NCBI GenBank assembly: GCA_905221605.1 | Contig: CAJNDS010002252.1 | Location: 483,680 to 547,679, forward strand | DNA length: 64,000 bases | From: Symbiodinium natans | Lineage: Eukaryota; Sar; Dinophyceae; Suessiales; Symbiodiniaceae | Direction of reading: 5' to 3' | In this document: positions 36,801 to 50,800 of the stretch, in pieces | Position numbering within the stretch: position 1 is the first letter of the stretch | How the letters are laid out: each line of letters starts with the position of its first letter | The notes under the pieces: generated by a model | Seen by the model: only the letters and a program-made list of their open reading frames with translations | Database searches by the model: none | What the model was told of the DNA's origin: nothing | Translations under genes and position numbers: made by a program

Positions 36801-39800
36801 AAACCATAAACCCTAAACCCTAAACCCTAAACCCTAAACCCTAAACCCTAAACCCTAAACCCTAAACCCTAAACCCTAAACCCTAAACCCTAAACCCTAA
36901 ACCCTAAACCCTAAACCCTAAACCCTAAACCCTAAACCCTAACCCTAGACCCTAGACCCTAGACCCTAGACCCTAAACCCTAAACCCTAAACCCTAAACC
37001 CACACTCGAGGCCTAGTGAGGGAGCTGATGGACGTGGAGCTGAACCCCAGCCTCATCTCGTTCAACGCCGCACCTACGGCTCAATTTCGGCTTTGGGCTG
37101 TGGGGCTTTTAGGGTTGGATTACATGGTCCCTTAGTCTGTTTAAAGGGTTCTGAAGGGAACTTGGGTTTAGGAGGGTTTAGGGTTTAGGGTCTGGGGTTT
37201 AGGGTTTAGGGTTTGGGGTTTGGGGCTAGGATTAGGGGTTTTGGGTGGCAGGGTTTCAGGTTTTAGGGTTTCAGGGTTTCAGGGTTTAGGGTCTAGGCGT
37301 TATATAGAGTGTTGAATGTTAGGGGTTTGGGGTTTAGGGTTTCGAGTGTTAGGGTTTCAGTCAAGGTCTTCTCTAACCGTTCCAGCTCAAGTATCGTTCC
37401 ACTTCGATTTCGGCCTGCTGCTTCAGCCCGCAGCCCGCGCGCTGAAGCACCCGAAATTGAAGCCCCTAAACCCTCAACCCTAAACCCTAAACCCTAAACC
37501 CTCAACCCTCAACCCTAAACCCTAAACCGCAACTCTAAACCCTATAAACCGAAAATGAGGCAGCACTGCATTTGGCATGGGAATTTGGCACGTTTCTTCT
37601 TAAACAGAAGAGCCGGTTTAGGGTTTAGGGTTTAGGGTTTAGGGTTTAGGGTTTAGGGTTTAGGGTTTAGGGTTTAGGGTTTAGGGTTTAGGGTTTAGGG
37701 TTTAGGGTTTAGGGTTTAGGGTTTAGGGTTTAAACCCTAAAGTTCGCCAAAGACCTAGAAGGCGATCACGGCCTGCCAGCGGCCGGGTCTCTGGCAGCAG
37801 GCTGGGGCGCTGTTGGAGGACGCCCGGCCGCAGGAGCTCTTCGGACGCCCAGTCCTACCCTTGCCCCCTTTCTTTGTTATAGTTTAGGGCTTAGGGCTTG
37901 GGCTTAGGGCTTAGGGCTTAGGGCTTAGGGCTTAGGGCTTAGGGCTTAGGGCTTAGGGCTTAGGGCTTAGGGCTTAGGGCTTAGGGCTTAGGGCTTAGGG
38001 CTTAGGGCTTAGGGCTTAGGGCTTAGGGCAGGGCAAAGGGCTTAGGGCTTAGGGCTTAGGGCTTAGGGCTTAGGGCTTAGGGCTTAGGGCTTGGGTGCTT
38101 GGGTGCTTGGGTGCTTGGGTGCTTGGGTGCTTGGGTGCTTGGGTGCTTGGGTGCTTGGGTGCTTGGGTGCTTGGGTGCTTGGGTGCTTGGGTGCTTGGGT
38201 GCTTGGGTGCTTGGGTGCTTGGGGCTGAGGGCTTAGGGCTTAGGGCTTAGGGCTTAGGGCTTAGGTCTTAGGGCTTAGGGCTTAGGGCTTAGGGCTTAGT
38301 AGGGCTTGGGGCTTGGGGCTTGGGGCTTAGGGCTTGGTAGGGCTCAGGGCTTAGGGCTTGGGGCTTAGGGCTTAGGGCTTGGGGCTTAGGGCTTAGGGCT
38401 TAGGGCTTAGGGCTGAGGGCTTAGGGCTGAGGGCTTAGGGCTTAGGGCTTAGGGCTTAGGGCTTAGGGCTTAGTAGGGCTTGGGGCTTCCGGCTTAGGGC
38501 TCAGGGCTTAGGGCTTAGGGCTTAGGGCTTCGGGCTTAGGGCTTCGGGCTTCGGGCTTAGGGCTTCGGGCTTAGGGCTTCGGGCTTCGGGCTTCGGGCTT
38601 CGGGCTTAGGGCTTAGGCTTAGGGCTTGGGGCTTGCTTAGGGCTTAGGGCTTAGGGCTTAGGGCTTAGGGCTTAGGGCTTAGGGCTTTAGGGCTTAGGGC
38701 TTAGGGCTTAGGGCTTAGGGCTTAGGGCTAGGGCTTAAGGCTAGGGCTTAGGGGGAGGGCTTAGGGCTTAGCTTGGGGCTTAGGGCTTAGGGCTTAGGGC
38801 TTAGGGCTTAGGGCTTAGGGCTTAGGGCTTAGGGCTAGGGCTTAGGGCTTAGGGCTTAGGGCTGAGGGCAAAGGGCTTAGGGCTTAGGGCTTAGGGCTTC
38901 GGGCTTAGGGCTTAGGGCTTAGGCGTAGGGCATAGGGCTTAGGGCTGCTTACGGCTTTAGGGTCTAGGGTTTAGGGCTTTAAGCTTTAGGGCTTAGGAGA
39001 AGTCAGGTTTCCGAAAAAGCCTTATTTTTGGAGCAGGGAATCCTTCAGCCTTTTTTTTGTTCTTGTGTTGTTTTCTTTTTCTCAGGGCTTAGGGCTCCGA
39101 AAATTAGGGGCTGCTTTTTTGCAGGGAAGGATATCAAGGGATAGCCTTTTTCCAATGTATTCCGGGACGCACTCAGCCCTAAAACCCTAAGACCCCTAAA
39201 ACCCTAAAACCCTAAAGCCCTAAAGCCCTAAAACCCTAAAACCCTAAAACCCTAAAAACCCTAAAAACCCTAAAACCCCTAAAAACCCTAAACCAAAAAC
39301 CCTGAGACCCCTAAAACCCTAGACCAACCCTGAAGCCTACGCCACAGTCCTTACCTTTGTCGTAGTTGGGTAACATTTTACATTTTTAAGGGTACTTAAA
39401 CCCAATAAGGAATATAATTTTACAATTTTAATACTATCCCAACCATGAACTAGTTACCGATGTCCTTGAGGAAGCTTCCCAGCGCCAGCTTCGGGCCGAC
39501 CTGATCACCTACAACGCCTGCATCACTGCTGCTGGGTTTAGGGTTTAGGGTTTAGGGTTTAGGGTTTAGGGTTTAGGGTTTAGGGTTTAGGGTTTAGGGT
39601 TTAGGGTTTAGGGTTTAGGGTTTAGGGTTTAGGGTTTAGGGTTTAGGGTTTAGGGGGACTACTTGGGGGTTAGGGTTTATTGTTTAGTGTTGAGGGTTTA
39701 GGGTTTAAGTTTTATGGGGGGGAGTTCCTCTAATAAGGATTATGGCATTTTGGGGTATGTTAAGGGTATCCCCTATTTTTGGAAATACCCACTTAGGCCT

Positions 39801-42800
39801 AGCAGTCGAGCAGGGATTTAGGGTTGAGGGTTTGAGGGCTTTTAGGGTCTACGGCTCTGAGGGTTCAGGGTTCTGGGTATATGGGGGTCTAGGGTTTAGG
39901 GTTGAGGGTTTGAGGGTTTTAGGGTCTAAGGGTTCACAGGGCGGAACTCTTTGTCACCTCACATCGGGTTCATTTTAAGAAGTTTATCAATGAAGAGTCC
40001 TGTGCCCAGTGGGCCCTGGACTGGGCTTCGGGTTTTTTGGGTGTAGGGCTTAGGGTTCAGGGTAAAGTTTAGCTCAGAAGCTGGTTTAGGGTTCAGGGTT
40101 CAAGGTAAACTTCAACTCAGGAGTTGCATCGTCCCACCTAGATGCCCCGAACCTTGCAAGGCCCCAAGCCCGACTCGTACCAGTAGATCCCCCGAAACCG
40201 TCAAACAAATCCAACAAAAAATCGGTAAGCCCTCGTATGAACCACGTAAATCCCTGTATGCCCTTACCAAGCCCTTTGAGGAGGGTACACCCTGAACCCC
40301 CGAAACCCCCTAAACGCCCTAAATCCCCTAAACCCCCTAGACCCCCTAAACCCCCCAAGACCCCCTAAGACCACCTAAATCCCCTAAACCCCCTATAAAC
40401 CCCCTATAAACCCCCTATAAACCCCCAAACCCCCTAAACCCCCTAAGACCCCCTAAACCCCCTAAACCCCTTAAACCCCCTAAACCCTAAGCAAGCAAGG
40501 CCTTGGAGAAGGGTGGGCAGTGGCAGCGGGCTCTGGCAATGCTGCAGCTCGGCGTGGTCTTCTGGGTTTCGGGCCTCTAGGGGTGGGGGGAAGGAAGGAA
40601 TCCCGAAGCCCACAACCTAAAGTTCTGAACCCTAAGCCCCTAAACGCTAAACCCTAAACCCCTACCCCCCCCCCCCCCCTAAACGCAGCAAATGAGCTCT
40701 TAATTGAAGGGTACGTGTATGGGCTCGAAGTACATAGAAGGGCCCTAAACGCTAAACTCTCAACCCCAAGCCCGAAGCCCTAAGCCCTACGTATCAGGAA
40801 GCCCCATGTTGGAGAAGAGCTAGAATTCCCAAACCCTAAACCCCAAAATCCTAAACCCTAAACCCTAAACCCTAAACCCTAAACCCCCAGAAGCTCCATC
40901 GCCCAAGAAGGCATCAGCTGGAGGAGTCGGAGATTCGAGCCGATGTCGTCACGCACAGCGCCTGGGCGTCATCTTGCAACACTCAGCCCTAAACACTAAG
41001 CCCTAAACCCTAAACCCTAAACCCTAAACCCTAAGCCCTAAGCCCTAAGCCCTAAGCCCTAAGCCCTAAGCCCTAAGCCCTAAGCCCTAAACCCATGATG
41101 GGGGTTTCCGACATTAGGGGCTCCTGGTTGGGTCCCTTATTATAAGGGAATCCTACTGTCTGGGGACTATATGAGGGGCGCCTCATGTTCGTAAACTCCC
41201 ATCTAGGGTTTTGGGAGTGGGGTTTTGTGGGGGTTCGGCACGACAAGCGAATCAGCCGCTAACCCTGAACCAGTTTGAGTGCCTCAAGGAACCCTAGCGT
41301 TAAAACCCCAAGGGTGGTGTTGAAGGTTGGGGATGGGCTTTGTGGGTTTAGAGTGTAGGGTTTAGGGTTCAGGGTTCAGGAGGTCGAGGGGGGTTGCGAG
41401 ACACTCAAGTGCCGCTGCCTCGACAAAGGTTGGGTTTGGGGTGTAGGGTTTAGGGTTTGGTGTAGGGTCTTGGGGTGTAGGGGAGCAAGATTTGTCAAGG
41501 TCAAATCTAGAGCAATGCATCCGCCCGACGACACGACGGCGTCACTGGCGTCAACAAAGTCGCCCAGATTTATGACGTCAAACGTCACGCAGTGCTTGTG
41601 GATGTCCCTGTCTGCCCTCGGGTAGCAGCTTCATTTGACGGTCACCCCCAAACCCCCAAACCCCCAAACCCCCAAACCCCCAAACCCCCAAACCCCCAAA
41701 CCCCCAAACCCCCAAACCCCCAAACCCTAAACCCTAAACCCTAAACCCTAAACCCTAAACCCTAAACCCTAAACCCTAAACCCTACCCTGCCTCCCGCCA
41801 TCGCAGGTGCAACAATCAGTGTTTACTCAGCTGCGGGTCTCTGGCAGGAGGCTTCGCGGGAGCTTGGGGGGATTTGGCCTTTGGAGGAAGGTCCGGAAAG
41901 TTCACTGAACCTACCCTCAAAAACTCATTGAAAAGTTCAGGAACAGATGGAGGTTTAACAGCTCTAAACAAAGGAGTCCTGTTGAGATAGGTCCAACAAG
42001 GGGATCCTACTTGCAGCTCACGACCAAATGATGCGGCTTTGTTCGTCCTTAGTCACGAAATTCGGGACACTTGCCTTTCGTGTGGCATGCGGAACCTGAA
42101 AGGTTGGGTTTAGGGTTTAGGGGTTTAGGAGTTTAGGGTTTAGCATTTGGGGTTTCGGGTTTAGGCTGTAGGTGGAAGCAGGCAATGACAATCTCAGACC
42201 CTGTAGACCCTCAATTCTCAAGATGAACTGCGTATAAGCAAACCTGATCTTCGCAGGCTTCCCCCCGCACCTACTTGGAGGTTCATCTACTATTTGCTGA
42301 AGAACCCCCCCCCCACAAGATACGAAATAGTATTCCTTAAAAGGGCAATATAGGGATTTTTCTCATTATGATTGTTCTTATTCTTCTTCTTCTAATTCCC
42401 CACCTGGGTTGTTCGATTTTAAACTCAATTCTTCTCCTCGCCCGGAACTCTTCTCCTCGCCCGGTCTACTCCTAAGCTAGAGACTCCCTTGAGTGCCCAA
42501 CCTGAGAGACTCCCTGGAGTGCCCAACCCAGAGACTCCCTGAGTGCCCAACCCCGGAGACTGGGAGTGCCAGAGTGCCCTGAATTGCCCAACTTCCGGGA
42601 CTTCCTGGAGTGCCCAACCATAGACTCCCTGGAGTGCCCAGAAACTCCCATAGACTCCCTGGAGTGCCCAACCCAGAAACTCCCAGACACTCCCTGGAGT
42701 GCCCAACCCCAGAGACTCCCCGGAGTGCCCAGCCCCAGAGACTCCCTGGAGTGCCTGAAAAATCAAAATCCCTAAGGTGGGCATGCGCGAAGTCAAAAAA

Positions 42801-44732
42801 TATTCATAATAGTAAGAAGTAGAAGAAATAGTATTACTATGATTATTATTATTATTATCATCATCATATATATATATATATGTATACATATTAATTAATT
42901 AATTTATTTATTTATTTATATATGTTGGAGGGCGGGTCTTTTTGGTTTAGGGTTTAGGGTTTAGGGAGCAGCACCCATATTTCTGGGCCCCATGAAGTAC
43001 CAGGGCCTGAACCTCGAAGCCCAGACCGAAAAGGGTTTAGGGTTTAGGGTTTAGGGTTTAGGGTTTAGGGTTTAGGGTTTAGGGTTTAGGGTTTAGGGTT
43101 TAGGGTATAGGGTTTAGGGTTTAGGGTTTAGGGTTTAGGGTTTAGGGTTTAGGGTTTAGGGCTACCCTCAAGCCTAAACTTCCCGTGCGCCGAGATGTCT
43201 GAGGCATTGCTGTTCTTCTCGGAGCTCCTGCAGGGCGGCGAGAGCAACGTCAGAAACTGAGGACAAGACCCTCTAAAGCTCTACGCCTACGGAAAACTCC
43301 AGAAACTTGGTCCAGGGTTTAGGGTTTATGGGTTTGGGTTTAGGTTTTGGGGTTTAGGGTTTAGGGTTCAGGGTTTAGGGTTTAGGGTTTAGGGTTATTT
43401 GTTATTTAGGGTTTAGGGATGATTAGAGCTGGCATTCCCTTTAGTAAACCTTTTGGGGTATGGGGCAAGGATGCAACTTGTTGGAGTTTGCTGTATGACA
43501 TAACCCCTTACCGTTTTCTAATGTCAGGGCCCACGTAGGGTTTCAGGGTGTTCTGCGTATTGTGTTTGCGCCAACCAACCAAAGGTAGGGCTCACTGAGT
43601 GTTGAAAACGAAGGCATCTTAGGAAGAAGGGAAACTATAAGGGGACACCAACTCAAAACAGCTCTTCGTCATTGCCCGGGGGGGAATTAGCGGGAGCGAT
43701 GACTCCCATCCGCATGGCTCACCGCAGCCGCTCACCCGAACGGAATTCCCTCAACTGCCCCGGAACCCTCAACCCTGAATCTTCCGAATGGCACTATAGC
43801 CACGAAAGCTCTGGCTACCCTGCAGTTGACAGTCGGAATTCTACAAGCCCTTGGTAGTCGAGAAACGAACCCTTTTTTCGGGCTTATAGAGTTTAGGGTT
43901 CCAAAACCCCTCCAGGACCCCAAAATAAAAATAAACAGCCTACTGGCGCTCCCCGCAGAAACTGGACAAGTAAGAGTAAGTATCAAAGCCTTGAGCCTCC
44001 CGTTAAGGGTTTAGGGTTTAGGGTTCCAAGCCTAAACCCTAAACCCCTAAGCCCTAAACCCTAAACCCCAAACCCTAAACCCTCAACCCCAAACCCTAAA
44101 CCCTCAACCCCAAACCCTAAACCCTAAACCCTAAACCCTAAACCCTAAACCCTAAACCCTAAACCCTAAACCCTAAACCCCAAGCAGCATATGCTAGAAG
44201 GGACTGCAAGGTCGTCACCTTCGGGGCGGCCATCCAGGCCAGTGCCCAGGGTCTGCGGGGGCCCTGGTGCAGATCTTTTGGCCCCCTAACCCACCCCCCG
44301 GCCGCCTAAACTACCCTAAGCCCTCAAATCCTAGGGTTTAGGGTTTAGGGTTTAGGGTTTAGGGTTTCGGGTTAGGTCTGAATCGTAAATCGCCCAGACC
44401 CCAGGTAAAACTTAGGTGTGTGAAGTCCGGGAGCTTGAGATTGTCCTTTCGGGCTTCAGGCCCCTCCCCTGTGCCTTCGGCCAGTCGCCACGCCTCGTAG
44501 TAGTGCAGGCAAGCTCTATTTCGTTTTGAGGGGACTTCGTCCACAGAAACTAAGTGGTTCATCTTTAGTATAGTTCCAGTACGAAGGTGACAAGCTATCT
44601 GTCCAACCTAAACGGAAGAAGCTTGAGTTGTCTTTCCATATCCCCAGCGTGGTCCTCTTGCACGAAGTAAGCTTGAATCCGTTGGCTCAACACACGATAC
44701 TCTGCAGCTGAAACGCTGAAACCCCAGTCCGA

Positions 44733-44805
<73 letters not shown>

Positions 44806-44808
44806 ACA

Positions 44809-44846
<38 letters not shown>

Positions 44847-47800
44847 CAAGCACATAAGATTAGGGTGCAGTGGGTTGGGAGGGTCTCGGGTTTAGGGTTG
44901 AATTGAGGGTTTGCAAGGGGCCAGCCTTTGCATGCTGTGTTTCGTCGTCTCGGCCATGAGGTTGCTGCACTGTTCTCGGGGCTTGAAAGCAAGCCATAAG
45001 GGCTTTGGTTTAGGGTTTAGGGTTTAGGGTTTAGGGCTTAGGGCTTAGGGTTTAGGGTTTAGGGTTTAGGGTTTAGGGTTTAGGGTTTAGGGTTTAGGGT
45101 TTAAGGAGCCGACTATCGCTGAGACCTTCAGGCTATAGCCCCTTTAGGAATTGTTTGTTGTTTTGTTTGCAAAGCCCACGGGAATATATTTTCAATATCA
45201 TTTGTTGTTAAGGTTCTAAGGGGAGTATAGCAGGTAGTGACCGGCGGCATCTGTTGTCACTCATGCCTCGGGACAGGCGACACGTCTTGCACCTGAGCCC
45301 AAGCCCCGTCCTACCCAAAAGGCCTGAAGCACCTGAGGATCCCATGCCCCATCCTTCCTACGATACGATACTTAACAAACACATGAAGAGAACCCCCCTA
45401 AACGCTGCAGCTAGGACATCTACAAGCCTCAGCCAGACCTGCCTACAAACCACTGCCCCCCTCCCCCCGCACTCATAAACTCCCCTTGAAGGTTCATGGA
45501 TACTTTGAAGTCTACACTTCAAAACCCTAAACCCTAAACCCTATAAACCCCAAACCCTAAACCCTAACAGCCCTAGCTTTCCAGGGTCAAAGCTCTGAGG
45601 CAGTGGCAAGTCAGCTTGGGGTTGCTGCGGCATTTGCCACAGGTGCGGTGCCAGGCCAATGCCGCTCGGGCAGTGAGGGTTTAGGGTTTAGGGTTTAGGG
45701 TGTAGAGTTTAGGGTTTAGGGTTTGGGGTTTAGGGTTTAGGGTTTAGGGTTTAGTGTTAGGGGCTTAGGCGGCTGAAAGCCCCGAAGTCCCTCAAGTCCC
45801 AAAGCGCACTGTAACAGCCCAAGAACCCCCCCAAACGCCGAAATCCATTGCTTGGGGTGTAGGTGTTTACATGTTTGTAGTGTTGAGGGTACTTACTTTT
45901 TGCTCACAAGAACCTTCCAAAACTACAAAATCCAAAGACATGATCCCTATATTTCCCGTAAGGAAGAATAATTGCTATTTTTTGGGGGGTTCTTATGCAA
46001 ATAGTAGTTATTGTTCTTCTGCTAATCTGAGGGGTTCAAGGGCCTCTAGAATTTCAGGGTTCCGGCCCGTCTGGTAATAGGTATATGGAGTCAAGCTCAG
46101 CGGTATTTCCTCAGACCCTAGGGATTTAACCCTAAACCCTAAACCCTCAACGACCATCTTTCTTGTAGCTGCTTCGCATGGCTTATCCTTCGGGAACGCA
46201 GGCCAGAAGGATTCGGGGTCGTGCGTCCCCCCCTTGGGTTTTGTGTCTGGGGTTTTCTTGCTAGCTGTGTAGCGCTCTAACTTATTTTGCGGGTGTAGGG
46301 TTCGAGCCAAATCCTACCTTTCTTGGATTCCTAGGCAGCCTGCAAAGGGAGCTCGGGGGCTTTTAACTTCTAAGGTAGTTCTTGGCAGCCTTAGACATCC
46401 TGTTGTGGGTTTAGGGTTTAGGGTTTAGGGTTTAGGGTTTAGGGTTTAGGGTTTAGGGTTTAGGGTTTAGGGTTTAGGGTTTAGGGTTTAGGGTTTAGGG
46501 TTTATTGCTGGCTTGAGCGATTTAGATTCCCGAATCCCATGATGCGTCCGAAACGGCGGGACTCGCTGTCTGAGGTCATCGTGTACAATCAGGTGATCAG
46601 TATCTTTGCCGCTGGGGCTATTTGGGTATTTCTCAAATACGGGATACTATTCACGGGAGCCAGGTATTCCACACTCTGAAATACTTGTCGGGGTTAAGGT
46701 TTTGGTGGCATTGGCCCTGTTCGCAGGTCAGTTGCTTTTGCGTTCTGGGCTCGGGGCTGTAATCTGATGAACCGTTGCAGTAGCAGACTCCTAAACAGTG
46801 CATGTTAAGCATCGAGCTTAACCTTCAAGGGAACTGTTGCGCATGCTGTCCATTAACATGACCTCCTTGCGCAGAACCCCTGCTTGGAGGTTCATCGGTA
46901 GCCATAAGTGGGGATATAAGTATGGCGTCCATATTTATAGCCCTATTTACGGTACTTCTGACCCTACAAATAAGTCCCATGAACCTCCAAATACCCTATA
47001 GAAGCGAACAATCGGAACGCAGTTCTGCAATTGCTGCTGCTCTTGGCTGCGCCTGCAACTTTAGCTCCACCAAGGTTTAGGGTTTGGGGTTTGGGGTTTA
47101 GGGTTTCGGGTTTAGGGCCCTTGTCCGAGGGCTCTACGGTGCAAGGGGTAAGCAGCCCAATGTTCACACGATTCCCGTAGTATTCCTAGTAACCCCGATG
47201 GCTCCGTAAGCTTCCCGACATTCCCCCCCTACCTCCACCCGGTGGGACCCTCCCCCCCTAAGGCCACAAGTTATATGAGCCCTCATTTGGGATGTTACCA
47301 TAATCCCTATTGAGCACTGTTAGCATACGGAGGAACATCCCAAGCCTTAACGTTCAATAGCGTGAAGTGTCCAAGCCAGCTTGCAACCCCAACCCCAAAG
47401 CCGAGAGCCAGATCAACCACAGGACCTCCGAATATGCCCCCCCAAAGCCCAAACCCCGGAGTATACTTAGCTCCACCGGCAAAACCCCTCAAAAAACCTA
47501 GAAATCTGCAAAACCCCCAAACCTCCCTAAAACCCTTTAAAGCCCTAAACCCTAAACCTCTCCTAAGCCAGTCATCCCAGGAGATGTGCAGCCAATGGGA
47601 GCAGGCGGCACTTCTGCTGGAAGAGCTACAGATTGAGGGAGCCTCCGTCTGCACAAGCGGGTTTGAGGAGCTTTGGACTTAAGGGTTTAAGGCTTTGGGG
47701 GTTTAGGGCTTTATGGCCTTAGGGGTTTAGGGTTTAGGGGCTTAGGGCTTAGGGGGGGTTCAGGGGTTTCAAGTTTAGGGGTTCAGGGTTGGGGTTTAGG

Positions 47801-50800
47801 GCTTCATTCGGGCGTAGGGAGACCTGGCATACGTCAACCTGAGCCCAACATGCAGGGGTGCATCTTAGTGCCCAGGAAAACTTTTAGGGGTTGGGGCAAA
47901 CAAAGCCTCCCGCAATGCTCCGAAAGACTCAGGTGACAAGCTTTGGGTCAAAACTAACGTTTCGGTCAGCACATATTCTAAGACACAGAGAATTTAACCT
48001 CAAAGCCCCTATTCCCCCCCGCGTAAACTGGTTTAGGGTTTAGGGTCCCTGAAGCCCCCGCCTCTAAGCTACGGAGGAACTTGAAACTTGTTTGAAACTT
48101 GTCTTTTGGGTTTAGGGCTTAGGGTTCCTAACGTTGTACCCCTGGGTTTGGGAACCCTTTTTCAGGATCCATAAGGGAACTTATAAGGGCCACATGAGGA
48201 GTACATCAAGGGAAACCTCTACAGGGGCAATCCTAAACCAAACCAACCCTGAAAACCCTCATGAGCCGCTGAAGAAGGGAAACCCTTTACAGAGGGAATC
48301 CTAAACCAAACCAACCCTGAAAGCCCCTCAAGAGCCTCAATACATTAAGCAGGGAAACCTTTCCAGGGGGAATCCTAAACCAAGCCAACCCTGAAAACCC
48401 CTCAAGTCACCCTAAACCCTAAACCCTAAACCCTAAACCCTAAACCCTAAACCCCTCAAGAGAGGTTTGGAGGTGGATGCTCTGACCTACACCGCCATTG
48501 CGGGCGCCTGCGCCGAGTGCAAGCAGTGGCAGAAGGCGCCCTTCGGGGTGTGAGTTCGACCTTGTTCCGAGCCTCGAGGGCTTTTTGGGCTTTTTGGGTG
48601 TAGGGTTTAGGGTTTAGGGTTTAGGGTTTAGGGTTTAGGGTTTAGGGTTTAGGGCCCCCAAACCCTGATTTTTTGTTTTAAGGGGCTTTGAAGCTGATAG
48701 AGTTAAGAAGTCAGGGTTCAGCGTTTTGGCGCTCTGGAGCGGAATCATGCTCTTGCCCCTTTATGGATTGGGAACTTAGAGGGATTTGCATCGCTTACGC
48801 CCCCCAAAACCCTGAAAGCTTAAACCCTTCACTCAAGCCTAAAACCCCAAGACCCTACACGCGCACGAGCCCTAAACCCTATGAGCGAAACCTTAACCCT
48901 AAACCCTAAACCTTAAACCCTCTGACGAACCCAAAGCTGAAACTTGTAAACCCGATTTCGAAGCCCCCAGAACTCCACTTTTGCTTTGGCTTCCTCCAGC
49001 CTCGATCTTAAGAACTCCCAAAACCTGTGGGTTGAGCTTTTGGGATTGGGGCTTAGAATATTTTATGTTGGTTGTTTTGATATACTAACATGTGAGTGTG
49101 TGTGTGTGAGCGAGAGAGAGTCTCTTCGTGTGCGCGTGTGCGTATGTTTTGTTTTGCATTAGTCCGTTCGGTTTGGGTCTTGTTTAAGGTTTTTTGGTGT
49201 CGGTGCAGGGTTCTAACTCGGTTTAGGGTTTGGGGGGTGGGGCAGGGTGAGCACGACTCCTGCCTCGACAGATTATTGACCCGGCATAAAACCACCCTAA
49301 ACCCTCAAACCAAAGTAAGGCGAAGCTACCCTAAACCCTAAACCCTAAACCCTAAACCTTAAACCCTAAACCCTAAACCCTAAACCCTAAACCCTAAACC
49401 CTAAACCCTAAACAAAGCTCAAACCTTGCTAAAGCCCACCAAGCCCAGCCCACTCCGCAACTGCAAAAGTACTGTAGTGTTTGGCATTCAGGGATGTTCC
49501 CCTTCTACTAACAGTCCTGAATAGGGATTCTAATGGGGGGGGTACTAGAATCCCCTTATACTAACAGTCCTTAATAGGGATTCTAATGGGGGGGTACTAT
49601 AATCCCTACAAAGAACTGTTAGTGAACAGGCGGGATGTACCGTTTAGGGTAGCTCAACTCATTACCTGCAGGCCGTGGCGTTAGTGAACGATGCCGCACA
49701 CGCCGACTTAGCAGATGCGACTTCCATGCAGTTCCCCCCTTTCTTGGGGTTTAGGGTTTAGGGTTTAGGGTTTAGGGTTTAGGGTTTAGGGTTTAGGCTT
49801 TAGCCGTGTTCAACAGTTATGGCTTGTGTCCAGGTAGTAGTTGGATCCTTGGGTTGAAGGCCTTGGGGTTTGCTTGGGGCTTGTAAGTAGGGTTATCAGA
49901 AGGGTAGCTGGAGTAAGAAGTTAAAACTCTGAAATGCTTCCAAACAACTCTGAACCCTAAACCCCTACAACCTCACCCTACTTGCAACTACCGAGGGGCC
50001 TTGAAAGTAGAGGAACCCTAAACCCTAAACCCTAAACCCGAAGGTTTAGGGTTTTGGGGCTTAGGGTTTCAGCTTGGCTTTCGACCCTAAGCCTTGACCG
50101 TTTCAACTGGCGAAGGGCTCCCCAGTTTCAGCTCGCTAAGGGTTTAGGGTTTAGGGTTTAGGGTTTGGGGTTTGGGGTTTGGGGTTTGGGGTTTAGGGTT
50201 CAGGGTTCAGGGTTTAGGGTTTAGGGTTTTGTATTCCCTTGTGGACCCAAAACAACTGTACCGTCATAACCCCCAAAGCCCCATTCCAATTACTAAGGCC
50301 CCTATCTGACCCTTGGTCTTGATCAAGAAAAGCACACAGCAATCCAAGCTTACCAAAATGTCTTCGGCCAATTGCCAGAATGAAGATGGAGCTTGCAACT
50401 CCTGCCTTCTCATGGAGCTTGGATTTGGAGACCCTAAGCCCCAAAGCCTGCTGGACACATCCGCCCCTCATCGATGAGCTAAGCAACCCGGATTATGACT
50501 CGCCTTTGGCCAAAAGGACCTATGGTCAAGGGGTTTAGGGTTTAGGGTTTGGGGTTTGGGGTTTAGGGTTTAGGGTCAAGCGTCTGTACGACACGTTGCT
50601 GGGGAGTGAAGTGCAAGAAACTAGCATCTGATTTTTCAAGAAGATGTTCCCCTAAACCCTAAACCCTAAACCCTAAACCCTAAACCCTAAACCCTAAACC
50701 CTAAACCCTAACATTGGCTCCGCCGTTTCGGCTTCGCGGCCCTCAGATTGTTCTTTTTGGCTTGGGAGTTAGATTTTTGGGTTTAGGGTTTAGGGTTTAG

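Noticed and set aside
37560-37615. PPR-like frame (A-A-L-H-L-A-W-E-F-G-T-F-L-L) between exons 37011 and 37762
   Set aside because: The two neighbouring exons join exactly without it, and including it breaks the register.
41376-41588. Minus-strand frame with D-V-I-N-L-G-D-F-V-D-A-S-D
   Set aside because: It looks protein-like for about 35 residues but matches no known family, lies within a PPR intron on the opposite strand and runs into telomere-type repeats.
42425-42889. Minus-strand 154-residue protein with repeated V-G-H-S-R-E-S
   Set aside because: It follows the 25-27-bp minisatellite, and equally long repeat frames exist on the other strand.
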